From the NCBI GenBank assembly GCA_033398695.1, contig CM065801.1, positions 105,889,170-105,953,169 of the forward strand: a DNA stretch of 64,000 nt. The letters run 5' to 3'. How positions within the stretch are numbered: position 1 is the stretch's first letter; every line of letters starts with the position of its first letter. Source of the stretch: Orobanche coerulescens (taxonomy: Eukaryota > Streptophyta > Magnoliopsida > Lamiales > Orobanchaceae). This document shows, piece after piece, positions 53,271 through 64,000 of the stretch. The notes beneath the pieces are model-generated. The model saw only the letters and a program-made list of their open reading frames with translations, was not told where the DNA came from and searched no databases. Made by a program: the position numbers and the translations under genes.

Positions 53271-56200
53271 ATAGGTTGCGGAAACCTAGGCTGTCGGGTC
53301 GAGTCGAGTCGTGGTTTGTCGAGTAATGTGTTGTCTTGTCGTTCGAGTCGTCAGGTGACAAGTTGAGTTGTGCGTAGTCACAACGTGTCGGATATGTTGT
53401 CGGATGAGATTAGTATCGTGGGCGACCGTCATCTCCGTGCGGCTTGTGGACGTAAGTCTCCTCTTTTATGCGAAGTACCTGTGTATCATGATTTTATTTA
53501 AATGAGTTAATTGCGGTGCATAATTTTATTTGCACGGTGTTATGAATATAGTTGTATTTAATACATACATATAATATACGTATAAAACTGGGCCTATTGT
53601 TGTTTTACCTTTGAACCACTGTGAGGTGTGGTATGGTGTGAAAATTGAGAACCTTGTTGGGTTTCGAATAAGGTATGGACGATTGAGTTCGTGAGAAACT
53701 CCGAGGAATGGTTTTGTTGTATGTTTAAACTAGATGCTGTGAGATGTATTCAATTGGATTGTGCATGTTGGACGGTATTCCTTTTTCCGCTGCGTGAGTT
53801 CTTTTGTAATGGCTTTCGGTATTTTACCGGCTGAGCTTTATTTCGAAAACCGATTCCCTTAACCGAGTTTTTGGCATTATGGCCTTGATCGTTTTGGCGA
53901 AATCCTTATGACGGTATTTAGTATTTTGTAAATGGCTTTTGTGAGTTTTTGAAATGTTACCGTCATCGACCTTTTTGGCATTTTGTAAATGGTTTTTATC
54001 CTGGTGGGTTCCGGCGTGGGACCCACGGCACTATAATGTTCCGTGTAATTATCTGAAATTTTTGGGCATTCTAGCCCATTGAATTATCTTTGAAAACTTT
54101 GAGTACCTTAGAAAATAAATTTCAAGACGTACTTTTAAAATAAATTATTTTCTCGTGGTACATCCAAGGTGCCACAATATGTTTCAAGATTCTTCTACCT
54201 CGAGGACCAAAATGTTTTGAGATATTTCCAATATTTTTGAAACACTTTTACTTAGACCCGAGGGTCGAATATTTCCGAAAGTTTTTCACGAAAAGAAAGT
54301 GTCCTCATTTTTATCGAATGCGAAATAGTTTTCCAAAGTCTCGATAACGATGTTTCACGATTGTACTTTTTTTGAAGGGTGATACTCAAGATCAATCGGT
54401 GTTTCCAAAATTGTTTTCAAAAGGAGGTTTTCGTTTTTAAAACCTATCTATTCCCGTTTGAGGGCTGGGTATGTATGTGTGATGTTCGCGTTGTCGTTAT
54501 GATGTTTGCTCCCGAGTATGATCGAATTGGTGGCATGAACGTCGAGGCGTTGCCACGCATTTGTTGTACTAGCCCTCTGTGAGAGGTGTGAATTGGTGTT
54601 TACTGTTTATCGCCTCGTGGTGATTTGCGTGTTGTCGCACGAGTGTGAGCTGTTGAATCTTGGGTTTGTACGTTTGTGTACATGTGTGATTGTTTCATAA
54701 TGTTTGTAATTATGTGCTGGTTATCGTTCGGGCGTTGAGGTCTGCGTACGATACCGTCGTTGTTGTAGTGTTTGTGTGTGTATTACTTTACGATGGTAAT
54801 CGTTGTATATGATATGTGTTATGATTCTTTGTTGTGCTGAGTTGGCATCTCCGCTATATTGTTTTGCGACGTTATACCCCATTGTATCTAGCATTTGTAT
54901 TTTCGGTATGCCGAGCCGAGGTGTTTCAACCGTGATGTGCCGGGGCATGCACGTGTAAATTGTCCTTCTCCGCAACGCTGCTTCGAGGGACACCGAATCG
55001 ATTTTGCGAATCAGCTCCGAGACTTTCGAGTTCGCGCTCAAAGACAGATATCGGGATCGACTCGAGAGACCCATGGGAGATTTTCCTATCGGATGCTTTT
55101 GTGTTGTGACCTTGTTTCCGTTGTTGTGAGTTGCGGGACGACATTTCTTTATAAGAGGTCGGATGTAATACCCGTACTATATTTGACTTCTCAGTTTCTC
55201 CTTCTAAATTCTATCGACTTGCACGTGTTCGCCGATACTTTTGAACTTGTTTGATGTCTCATTGTCATCGTTCGAATAGGTTGTGACCTTGTTTCAGATC
55301 GACTGTTTATCATCGTGACCTTCCCGAGTTCGGTTCGATTCTTGTGAGCCTTGTTTGGAAGTAATATCTTTCACTTTCTACGAGTTCTTTTAATGCAGGA
55401 GTTGAAGTGGGGACTTGAGTCATTGTTCGATCGTTGTAATTCGATCATTGTTATTTGATCATTATTGTTCGATCATTGTTATTTGATCGTTGTTGTTCGA
55501 TCATCGTTATTTGATCATTGTTGTTCGATCATTGTTATTTGATCGTTGTTGTTCGATCATTGTTATTTGATCATTGTTGTTCGATCATTGTTATTTGATC
55601 GTTGTTGTTCGATCATTGTTATTTGATCATTGTTGTTCGATCATTGTTGTTCGATCGTTGTTGTTCGAACGGGTTGTCAATCGTTGTTGCCTGATCTCGT
55701 ACTGCGAAGAATTGTCGTTCACCGTTAGTCAACTGTTTCGAGTGTGGCCAAGTGGGTCACCGATCGGTGCATTGTGAGACCATTGCCAAGATGTTCGGGA
55801 ATTGGGTTTTCGTTCCTACTCGGGGAGTGCCTGGTGGTGTTCCGTGATGTAGTTGTGTATCGTACTTCGTGCTGTAATTCGTGTAGAAATTGTTATTTGT
55901 TGTGTGAACTTTTTGGTTTTGTTTGTATTCTACCATGATATTTTATTTTAAGTTTTGGGACGAAACTTATTTTTAATAGGATAGAATGTAATGTCCGGTA
56001 TTCTCGTTTTCTGTTATCTTGAATTCTTTGTGTCTTGACGTCGGACATTTTCTTGTTGACGAGAATCGGAGTGAATTCTATCATAATACTATATTTGTTT
56101 CTACCACATAGTCGTTGTGGTCGGGTGCGACTTGTTGTCGCGTGCGTTTCTTTGATTAAATGTGTGCATGTGATGTGTTGTTAATTACTCGTTATTGTTT

Positions 56201-56405
56201 TGAATCATTGTCGGTGGCGTTGTTATGGTCGTCGTGGGGCGTGTTTTCACGCTGTATGTTCTTTCGCGTTGCTTGTAACGTTTTGCCGTTGGGCGCGATT
56301 TTTTTTTTCGGTTCTTGTGTATCCCGTTGAGTTTTCCTGGCGGGATATTGCTTCTCCCTACTTGATTTAAGTTTCGGGACGAAACTTCTTTTAAGGAGGG
56401 TAGAA
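53271..56405 (+). other. LARD-B internal region (non-coding)
   Basis: No ORF of note. It aligns with the two LARD-A internal parts, and the Athila target is unoccupied at about 54391-54400. It ends with three successive 'gggacgaaactt-like block, purine tract, TGTAAT' cassettes: about 55134-55172 (TGTAATACCCG), about 55958-55995 (TGTAATGTCCGG) and 56376-56410 (the functional PPT and LTR start). A donor-like GGACGTAAGTCTC is at about 53450. Confidence 0.65.
55432..55672 (+). repeat. 14-bp tandem array GATCATTGTTATTT/GATCGTTGTTGTTC
   Basis: About 17 units of 14 bp, alternating between a GATCATTGTTATTT and a GATCGTTGTTGTTC form, which makes a 28-bp higher-order unit. Each unit starts with GATC. 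It matches the shorter array at 17270-17415. Confidence 0.9.
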
Positions 56406-59215
56406 TGTAATATCCGCAATTTCGGATTTCTGGTAATTTTATTTTTTCGGCGGAGGTCCGTTTCGACGACTCGCTTGGGACCGTCTCATCATTCTGAGAA
56501 TGATTAATTCTGCACTTTTTGTCATCCGAGTTCGTTTCGGTATTGTTTTGTTGAGTTCCGTGTTTCTTAACAACTTTTCCGCACTCGAGTTCGATTCTTG
56601 TGAATCTCGTCCGAAATTACTGTTTCGAGTTTCCTGTAAGTCCGTTTAACTTTGTTAGACGTGTTGTGAACTTCGGTTTGGTTATTCGATCACGTATCGT
56701 GATTTTCGGACGTTTTGGGCCATTTTCGTAATTTCCCAAAGTTTGGGGTAATTACCTTCCGTTGTCGAATTTCAAGCCTTCGGGTGGTCGGAATCGTGTG
56801 TTCTCTTAGCTCTTAGATTCGTCTTTGCGAGTACTTCGTGACCGTATCTTCGATTCGTATTCAGGTTCGGGTTTCGGTGTCGTTTTCTTGAGTTCGGTTA
56901 TTAAACGACTTTTCCCAAATATGAGTCGACTTTGTAAAATCACCATAAATTCTTGAAAACTCCAAAGACTTTGAATCTTTTCAATATTATAGAGCATCAA
57001 GTTAGCTTTCCAATGGTTCAAACAGGAGTCAATCGGAGTCCTGGACGAGAGAGTTATGGTCGAAATAGCTCGACACTCATTTTCCGATGCCGAGCAGTAC
57101 TTCGTGCCGCGGCACACTTAGGCCGGGCCGCGGCACACATTCGATTAGCCTATTTCTGCGGATTTTGTGAGATGAATGCTCATTTCATCTCTTCCTTCAT
57201 TCCTCCTCCTCTTGGGCGATCTTGTGGGCGATTTTGGGCGTTTTGCATCATCAATCCCAGAGAACTTCATATTCTTCAAGTTTTTGGTGTGGATTAACAA
57301 CTCCAACAATTGTTCTTCATCATTAATCCAAGGTAAATTCTTGAAACCCTACTTTTGGGTGAATTGGGGGTTTTTGTTCGTTTTGTCCGATTTAACCGTA
57401 ATAACTTAGATTTGTGATGTATTGATGATTATTTAGATGTATTCTATCATTTCCCTTGTTATTCCATGGTTGGATCGTTTCGATTCGTTATTTTAGTCGA
57501 GTTCTTAGTCAACGCCTTGAAGGTGTCCGACAAAAGGTCTTAGAGGGGGGATTGGGCGTTGTATGATTATTATCCATCGTACGATTGTTGATTTATCATT
57601 GGTATGACTTAGGGACGAAATTCTTGTGAAGAACTCGAGTCGGAACCCTTCCGTCGTTGTCTTCTTGGTCCGAGCTTCGGTCGAACCGTATTCTTCGGAG
57701 TATTCGGTAGCGGTTATTAAGGCAAGTATTTTACTATACGAATTGTGTCTTGTGAATAGGGACGTCGTATTATGGTTGTGATGCATTGGTTTATTTTCGT
57801 GTATATGCTTCGTATGAATTGATTATTACGAACAATTGATGGTAACGATAATACCTTCACTTAGTTAACATCGTGGAATTGTGTTGGATGTGCAAATCAT
57901 CTAAGTTTGTGCCGTGCGTGGTTGGTCATTGTTGAGTCGTTGTGATGATCATGATATTTGTGTTGTTTTGGTTTACATACTTGATTGTACATTTCGGTGT
58001 AATGTGGAATGGCTTGACATTTGATGATTATGAGTTGTGTCGTGTCGATGTGTGTGCGTGTGTTCCGGTAGGGTCCGACGAGGCCTGCGGAGTTCGGTAC
58101 ATGATGTGTACGAATAAGGTGTGTGATCCGGGTAGGGTCTAACGAGACCTCTGGAGTTTGGTACATGATGTGTACAAACAAGGTGTGTGATCCGGTAGGG
58201 TCCGACGAGACCTGCGGAGTTCGGTACATGATGTGTACGAACGATGTGTGTGGCCGGGTAGGGTCCGTTGAGGCCTCCGGAGTTCGGTACATGATGTGTA
58301 CGAACAGTGTGTGTGGACGGGTAGGGTACGTTGAGGGCTCCGGATTTAGGTACAAGATGTGTACGAACAGTGTGTGTGGGAGGGTAGGGTCCGTTGAGGC
58401 CTCGGAGTTCAGTACATGATGTGTACGAGCGGTGTGTGTGGTCCGGGTAAGGTCCGTCGAGGCCTCCGGAGTTCGGTACATGATGTGTACGAACAATGAT
58501 CGTGTAGCAGTGATTGTTTGGGTAACATTTTAAATATGGATATCGGACTCATAATGATATATTATTTAGTGTGCTTTGAAACGAGAATCGGGCTAAGGCC
58601 CTAATGTTTACGAAAAGGTTTTGTAAATTGGGACTCGAGGTCCAAAAGAATTTCTGCTTTAAAAATCCCCGAGATGATGTGTTCCTTTTCAAATATCTCT
58701 TACTTGAGTTCGAAATTCTAAAACTTCTCGGGAACATTTTGATAATTGATTTCCGTATTAAATTCGTAGTTGCTATTTACTTGTTGCATTTCGTATCGCT
58801 TTATACTTGCACTAGTAAAACAGTGGAGTTTTACTAACCCCCGAGTAATCGGGGGGTGGATGTCTGCTTAAGGCCCGGTACATGCGAGTTCGGGGAGCAA
58901 CACAGATTGGCACAAGGGGATGACGAGCTGCGATACTAATCAAGAGTCGAGAGTTGGTAGAGTTGATTCAGTCTTCCGTTGTATTGTGTTTCGACCCCTG
59001 TGTGGGTAATGTTGTTTAGTCAGTTCTGTTAATGGAGTAGTGTGACCTCATCGGTCTGTGTGTTTATGTGTAAGTGACCTTAACGGTCTGTATTATTATG
59101 TTGTTTGACCCTGGCCGGGCAAGCATTTGGTTGTTTATGGATGTTTAGCCTGGTAGATCCTTGCGGAAAGGGTCTACGGCGTGTAAGATTCCCATACGTT
59201 TTTGGGGGTGTTACA
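56406..59215 (+). repeat. LARD-B 3' LTR
   Basis: 2810 bp, same blocks as the 5' LTR. The CCGCGG sites are at 57104-57115 and about 57125-57135. Small indels are clustered near 57025-57100, 57640-57690, 58290-58390 and 58865-58905. Confidence 0.9.
58063..58497 (+). repeat. 63/64-bp tandem array, LARD-B 3' LTR
   Basis: Seven copies in the same order as 52098-52530. The fifth copy (about 58310-58375) has an unusual cluster of substitutions. Confidence 0.9.
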
Positions 59216-59220
59216 GCGCC

Positions 59221-61280
59221 ACACTACGCCCGGGATGGAAATGTGTCCGTGCACAAGCCACCAACGAGTATCGATCAAATACACGTGTGGTCTTGTACCT
59301 AATTAGTCTCACGAGACAATATGACCCATGTGCACAGTCTAATGTATCACTCCCAATACATGACCATCACGTGCCCGACATGAAAATCCTACACATACCA
59401 ACCGGCACACCAGTATGACCTGGAATGCCACGATATAACAAAAGTGACATCGAAAATGAATAATGACTCACCGAGGTGGAATGGTAATGAAATAAATGAC
59501 AGCTCAATGAAAAGATTGGAACCGTCGTTCCTTATGACTGAAGTGATTAATTGACAACAACAAGTTTTGATACGGTTAATATAATGATGAATGAGTTATG
59601 ATTATGAATGAACAACAACAAAAGGAATGAATATCCTTTTAACCGAGTAAGAATTAACTTACACAACACCGGTGACAATTATCCTTCCACGAACAACGTC
59701 CTAATAGAGAAATCGGTCGCTCGAACAACCTTGAATAACACAATAACCAACAATCCGTTCAACATACGTAACAAACATGAATATAACGAACTCAACACGT
59801 CGATACGACTAAACCAAGTCCATTGAGGTATTAAATCAAACACGTTGGCCCAAACTCCGATTGTTTACAATCAAACCTCAATATACCAATATCAAATCCC
59901 CAAGAGGTGTTTCAAACCAACTAAACATCTTCAATACGATTAATAATCCAAACGAATATCCAAAACGTGATTATAACGACAATTAACCGAAAACCCCAAT
60001 CTCATCTCGATATTCAAAGTGTTCTTGAATAATCCCTCAATAAACCAATGAATCCTTATACAAACTCATAAACAAATACATATCCCTTCATATAACATGA
60101 TTATAACGTCCAAAAAATCAAATCTCAACACAAAATCGTTATGCAAGGTGTTGAAGAAATTACCTCGAAGATCCAACCACTTCGATCCGATGAACACGAG
60201 TTAAAACGAGTATCCGAGCTATATGATCGAATGGAAATGAAGAAACTCAAGTACTCAAGTGTTTGATGAAGGAAAAATCCCTTTCCCCAAGCTCTCTCTG
60301 ACAAAAAGGAAGAAGAAAGTGAAAATGAAGGAAAATGAGGAAAAAGTGTCGGCCAAACCATATATACTTCGGAAGTTACGGCCGTAACTCGGCCCTCTTA
60401 CGGCCGTAACATTCCAAGTCAACGGCCTTACGGCCGAATCGCCAACTCAGACGGCAGTAACTCGGCTTCATCCGAAGTCGCCAATGACTTACGGCCAGAA
60501 CTGCTTTCGGGTTACGGCGTAACCCGCCGTCAAAAACATCCGTCGACACCCTTACGGCCAGAATCCGCACACCTTACGGCCGTAACTCGATGATACGGCC
60601 GTATCCGGTCAAACTTACGGCGTAAGCCTTCTTCGTCGAAAACGACTGTGCACCCCGTGCCACAGACGGCCAGAATCGCCAAGCCTTACGGCCGTACCTT
60701 CCTCGACTTACGGCCGTATGCCGCAACCCTTACGGCCGTAAGTCACCCTTGGTCGACAACACTTAAAATTTACGAACACCACTTACGGCCGTAACTAACC
60801 CTCCTTACGGCCGTAACTCGCCTTCGGCCAAAATGCCTGGGCACTGGCCGACCACGTGCGGCGTAATCGCCGACTTTACGGCCGCACTACCGAACTTACG
60901 GCCGTATCCCAGAACCTTACGGCCGTAACTCAATGCTGGCCAAGGTGAATAAATCCGATGATTCCGATTCCTCGCTATGACTGATGAATGATCCGACATA
61001 CCAAACGAATGCGAAAGTGAACAAGTCTAACACGAGCCAAAGATGATACTCCCAGTACAAGGCTATCAATCACAATGAAAATGATAATACTCCCGTCTCG
61101 TTCTAAAAACGGAGATAAAATGACGATCGGTAACTGCTATACGATTACAACATGCCAACAGTGAACGCAAATGAATGATTCATGAATGATGAGTGATTAT
61201 AATGAGTGAAAATTACTGAGTGATGATTACTGACTGATAGTTACTGAATGATAATGAATGAATTACAACCGGGTATTACA
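59221..61280 (-). repeat. Gypsy 5' LTR, right fragment, with TTACGGCCGTAA array
   Basis: Continues the gypsy LTR from LARD-B to its start (minus) at 61280. It aligns with 25396-27475. The palindrome array is at 60376-60928 with a TATA-like TATATA at about 60360-60366. Ends on the plus strand with GGGTATTACA followed by the AATAC target copy. Confidence 0.9.
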
Positions 61281-61285
61281 AATAC

Positions 61286-64000
61286 AACTAGACCAATACG
61301 ACATCAACGGATCCTCGTGTGATTAGTATCGTTCATCTTTCATCATCCTTCGTGCCGTCCCTGTGCTATGCTCCAAAACCTGAATGCAAAAATAGACATC
61401 CACCCCCCGAATACTAGGGGGTTATCAAAACTCCACTGTTTTGCTAGTGCAAGTATAAATATGAAAACAAGCCATACATATCATACTCCACAAAAACAAA
61501 ATAATCGCGAATATACTTCCCGAGAAAATTCACTTGATCAAACCATTCAAAACGTGAAAGGTAGGAAATAACCCAATGTACATATTACAAACTTGGGAGT
61601 TTAGAAAACATTTGGGATTTAGGAATTCTAAAACCTTTCGAAAACATTTAGTGACACAGCCCAAAAAGTCATTTTCCAAAATTCAAGTTCCGATAACAAT
61701 ACGCAGGGTCCACAACCCATTTCACAAAACACGGGGTCCACGACCCAAATAACAAATCACATGTTCCTAAGGATTATTCTCGTCCCGTGCTAACAAGCCA
61801 CGAACCTCAGATGCTCCCGAAGAACAAACCCGAGTGAATAACCCAATAGGAAAAACATATCAAATCGCATGTCTCCACGACACGAATATCACAACCAAAC
61901 CACAACCATAAGTTATCCCGACATCGCGCTAACAAGCCACGAACCTCGGAGTCCCCGCAAGACATACCCGATGATAACCCCACAAGTTATCCCGGCATCG
62001 GGCTAGCAAGTCCCGAACCTCGGAGTCCCCACAAGACATACCCGTATTGGATAACCCTACGGTTTCGCCCGACCCATACTAGCAAGTATGGATCCCGGAG
62101 ATTCAACAATCCTACCCGGAGGCACATCACATACAACAAGCACACAACAATAATCGATTATCAAGACAAGCAACATTAAGCATCACAACCTCCTTTCAAA
62201 GGAGTAACGACTAACATCACATCATGTCGAATACCCACCGAACAAATATACAATTCAATACACAATCCTCGGCAAACAATTATGGTCTATTATATTCACT
62301 CAATGCGATCATAACGTCTCTCAACGTACGAAACTAACACACATATTCCAAGAATACATCTATTCCCAAAGTATACGAATTATCATTGAAGGACAACATT
62401 TATCGAGAACATACCGATACTCTTTAACGTTCATTAAACATTTGGATTTCGTATAAAATCATTCACCAACAATTACTCCTACGAAACATGAAATGTATGG
62501 ACAAGATACTTGCCTCGAATAAGAACAACGTGGAGAATCTACCGAAGTAGGTTGGCACGAACCGACTACGAATCCACCGACTCCACCGATCGCCAACTCG
62601 CGGTCATAAACTACGAAGGACAATAACAACAATGAAATGAATTCCATAACACGACTCAAAGCCGTTGAATTCAAAGAACAAATGACGAAAGTTCAAGTGT
62701 TTCCCCCAAAACGGCCAAGAACACGATGCGTCCCGACAAAACACGAAAATGGAATTCCAAGTCAAAATATAGATATACAATCCATAGAATATGTTTAAAA
62801 ACATCATTTAACCACAATCGATCCAACAAAAACGGATTAAAAACGAGATCGAGAACAAATCCCCCGAAAAGTCGATTCGAAGGAAATCAAGAAATACACT
62901 TCGATTCGACGAAGAACAATGGATTAAATGATGTTAAACACAAGAATACTACCAAGATTAATCATACCCAACATGAATTAATCAACAATACGGAACGAAT
63001 CGGACAAAAACGCAAAAACCCCAAAAATCACGAAATTAGGGTTCTAAGGTGAGATTACCTTGATTCGCTGGACAAAGGATGATAACGGATGATTGATCAA
63101 TGATATAACCTCAAGAACTTCATGGATTTGTTGTTAAACAACATGGCTTCGCCACCTCCGAATCGCCAGCCGCGGAAAGAAAAGGAAGGAAATGAAAAAC
63201 GAGAGGAAATCTGACTGCTCTGTCACATTTATACTGGGCCGGACTAGCGTGCGCTAGGCTGCCGAGCTAGCGTGCACTAGGCTGCCGAGCTAGCGTGCGC
63301 TATCGGCCCAGGCCGCAATCCAGTGCCCACACTGCCCTACTGACTCGGCCAGGTAGCGTGCGCAGCCTTCCGGCCAGAAGGCGCGCTACTCACGGCCGAA
63401 GGCGTGCGCAATGCCCGATAGCGTGCGCTACCTTCCGATCGTCCCCGAGTCCAAGACTCAAGAACCCTCTCGCCCGGCACTCTGACAACAGACGCTGGCC
63501 ACCTGAGCAAGATGCGCTACACCTGCCGGTTAGCGCGCGCAGCCTTCCGGCCATAGCGTACGCTATGCCGGTTCCTGCCGTGCTATCCCGGCCAGTGCCC
63601 AGCACTTCCGACCGTGCCGGCCGCACCTGTCCGGCCTGTGCTCAGCCGTCATGATCCGACGACTCGATTTCCAAAAACATACGGTACGAACACGACGAAA
63701 AGCTCGCGGACAACATCATCGACCCGAAATGAAAACATAATGCAATAATAAATCATACGCGACCAAGAAAAGGGTCGAGACAACAAATACAGATACGGAT
63801 ACCCATAACTTTGGGTAAATTACAAAATGGCCCAAAACGCCCGAAAATCACGATACGTGATCGAATAACTAAACCGAAATTCACAACACGTCCAGCAAAG
63901 TTAAACGGACTTACGGGAAACTCGAAACAGCAGTTTCGACCGAGATTCACAAAAAATCGAACTCAAGTGCGGAAAAGTCGCTAAAAAGCACGGAACTCAA
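61286..64000 (-). repeat. LARD-C LTR, main part (runs off right edge)
   Basis: Resumes LARD-C after the gypsy. On the minus strand from the right edge it aligns with LARD-B LTR from about 150 bp after its start. Landmarks on the minus strand are a palindrome array (63565-63245), a TATA box GTATAAAT (63234-63227), a splice donor ATCAAG|GTAATC (63059/63058), a worn repeat region with CGAACCTCGGAGTCCCC blocks (about 62110-61780) and the CACCCCCCGAATACTAGGGGG repeat (about 61401-61421). No coding sequence. Confidence 0.8.
63227..63565 (-). promoter_or_regulatory. TAGCGTGCGCTA array with TATA box, LARD-C U3
   Basis: TAGCGTGCGCTA is at 63245, 63291 and 63419. A one-step variant is at 63268, so the first three sites are 23 bp apart. 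A perfect palindrome TAGCGTACGCTA is at 63554-63565, and partial sites are near 63354 and 63531. On the minus strand the TATA box GTATAAATG follows the last site by about 10 bp. Confidence 0.65.

Larger units (their letters stand above)
50421..59215 (+). mobile_element. LARD-B: non-coding LTR retrotransposon in the gypsy 5' LTR
   Basis: LTRs 50421-53254 (2834 bp) and 56406-59215 (2810 bp), TSD GCGCC (50416-50420, 59216-59220), an iMet primer site and a PPT. The internal region (3.15 kb) has no gag or pol. It is a sister family of LARD-A: the internal regions align, while the LTRs share ends and block order but differ in detail. The unoccupied target is visible at 25391-25395 in the other gypsy LTR. 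Confidence 0.9.
24881..61280 (-). mobile_element. Chromovirus-type Ty3/gypsy element, minus strand, with three nested insertions
   Basis: LTRs on the minus strand start TGTAATACCCGG. The 3' LTR is 24881-27475. The 5' LTR survives as 50327-50420 and 59221-61280. The target duplication AATAC is at 24876-24880 and 61281-61285. Gene order on the minus strand is gag, reverse transcriptase, RNase H tail, integrase, chromodomain remnant, PPT. Integrase after RT identifies Ty3/gypsy. The DETLF-like tail and post-integrase sequence recall Tekay/Del chromoviruses. Copia-1, copia-2 and LARD-B are inserted in it. About 420 bp of the 5' LTR, the primer site and any 5' leader next to them were lost at the 50326 junction. 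Confidence 0.85.

Noticed and set aside
60361..61000. Differences between the two gypsy arrays as evidence of selection
   Set aside because: Many are one- or two-base indels in GC-rich words, which could be read or polishing errors. I would not interpret them without read support.
63295..63654. 119-codon Pro/Arg/Ala-rich ORF in the GC-rich patch
   Set aside because: It runs over the TAGCGTGCGCTA array. High GC removes stop codons by chance, and the opposite strand is open too.

Overview
This is a plant nuclear window, almost certainly from a eudicot, made almost entirely of nested LTR retrotransposons. I see no intact host gene, no rRNA or tRNA gene and no CRISPR. The evidence is plant-type LTR ends (TG...CA), tRNA-iMet and tRNA-Asp primer sites, Ty1/copia and Ty3/gypsy (Athila-like and chromovirus-like) protein remnants, and a plant-specific Transposase_32-type ORF. 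A degraded ORF family called 'X' here (1-2335 and 3538-3868 + 20620-22733) resembles, from memory only, retroelement-associated ORFs common in Lamiales genomes. That is a weak taxonomic hint.

Layout. At the left, 1-3868 holds a minus-strand X remnant, a divergent copia-LTR-like piece, a worn LTR end, and the start of a second X copy on the plus strand. That X copy is split by LARD-A (3869-20619), a non-coding large retrotransposon derivative with 2.64 kb LTRs. LARD-A is itself split by an Athila-like element (7231-16187, TSD ACTAG). X resumes at 20620 and runs to 22733, where a truncated copia LTR (22734-23650) begins.

A deep nest follows. LARD-D (23651-24637, minus) sits in the copia LTR. 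LARD-C (24638-24880 and 61286->64000, minus) sits in LARD-D. A chromovirus-type gypsy element (24881-61280, minus, TSD AATAC) sits in LARD-C. Inside the gypsy lie copia-1 (27754-36964, plus, TSD CCAAC), copia-2 (40988-50326, minus, truncated by a deletion) and LARD-B (50421-59215, plus, TSD GCGCC). All coding regions carry stops, frameshifts or deletions, although several LTR pairs are nearly identical, so many insertions look recent.

The most interesting signal is in the promoters and leaders. Several different element families carry arrays of short GC-rich palindromes, each family with its own word: GTGCCGCGGCAC (Athila-like, LARD-A, LARD-B), TTACGGCCGTAA (gypsy), TAGCGTRCGCTA (LARD-C) and GACACGGCCGTGTC (copia-1 leader). 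In the gypsy, LARD-C and Athila LTRs the array lies directly upstream of a TATA box. In the Athila-like element a second array plus TATA sits inside the element, ahead of a likely 5'UTR intron and a second ORF, forming an apparent internal promoter. Most LTR families also carry a canonical splice donor downstream of the promoter. Together this suggests a recurrent regulatory architecture that no standard feature type names.
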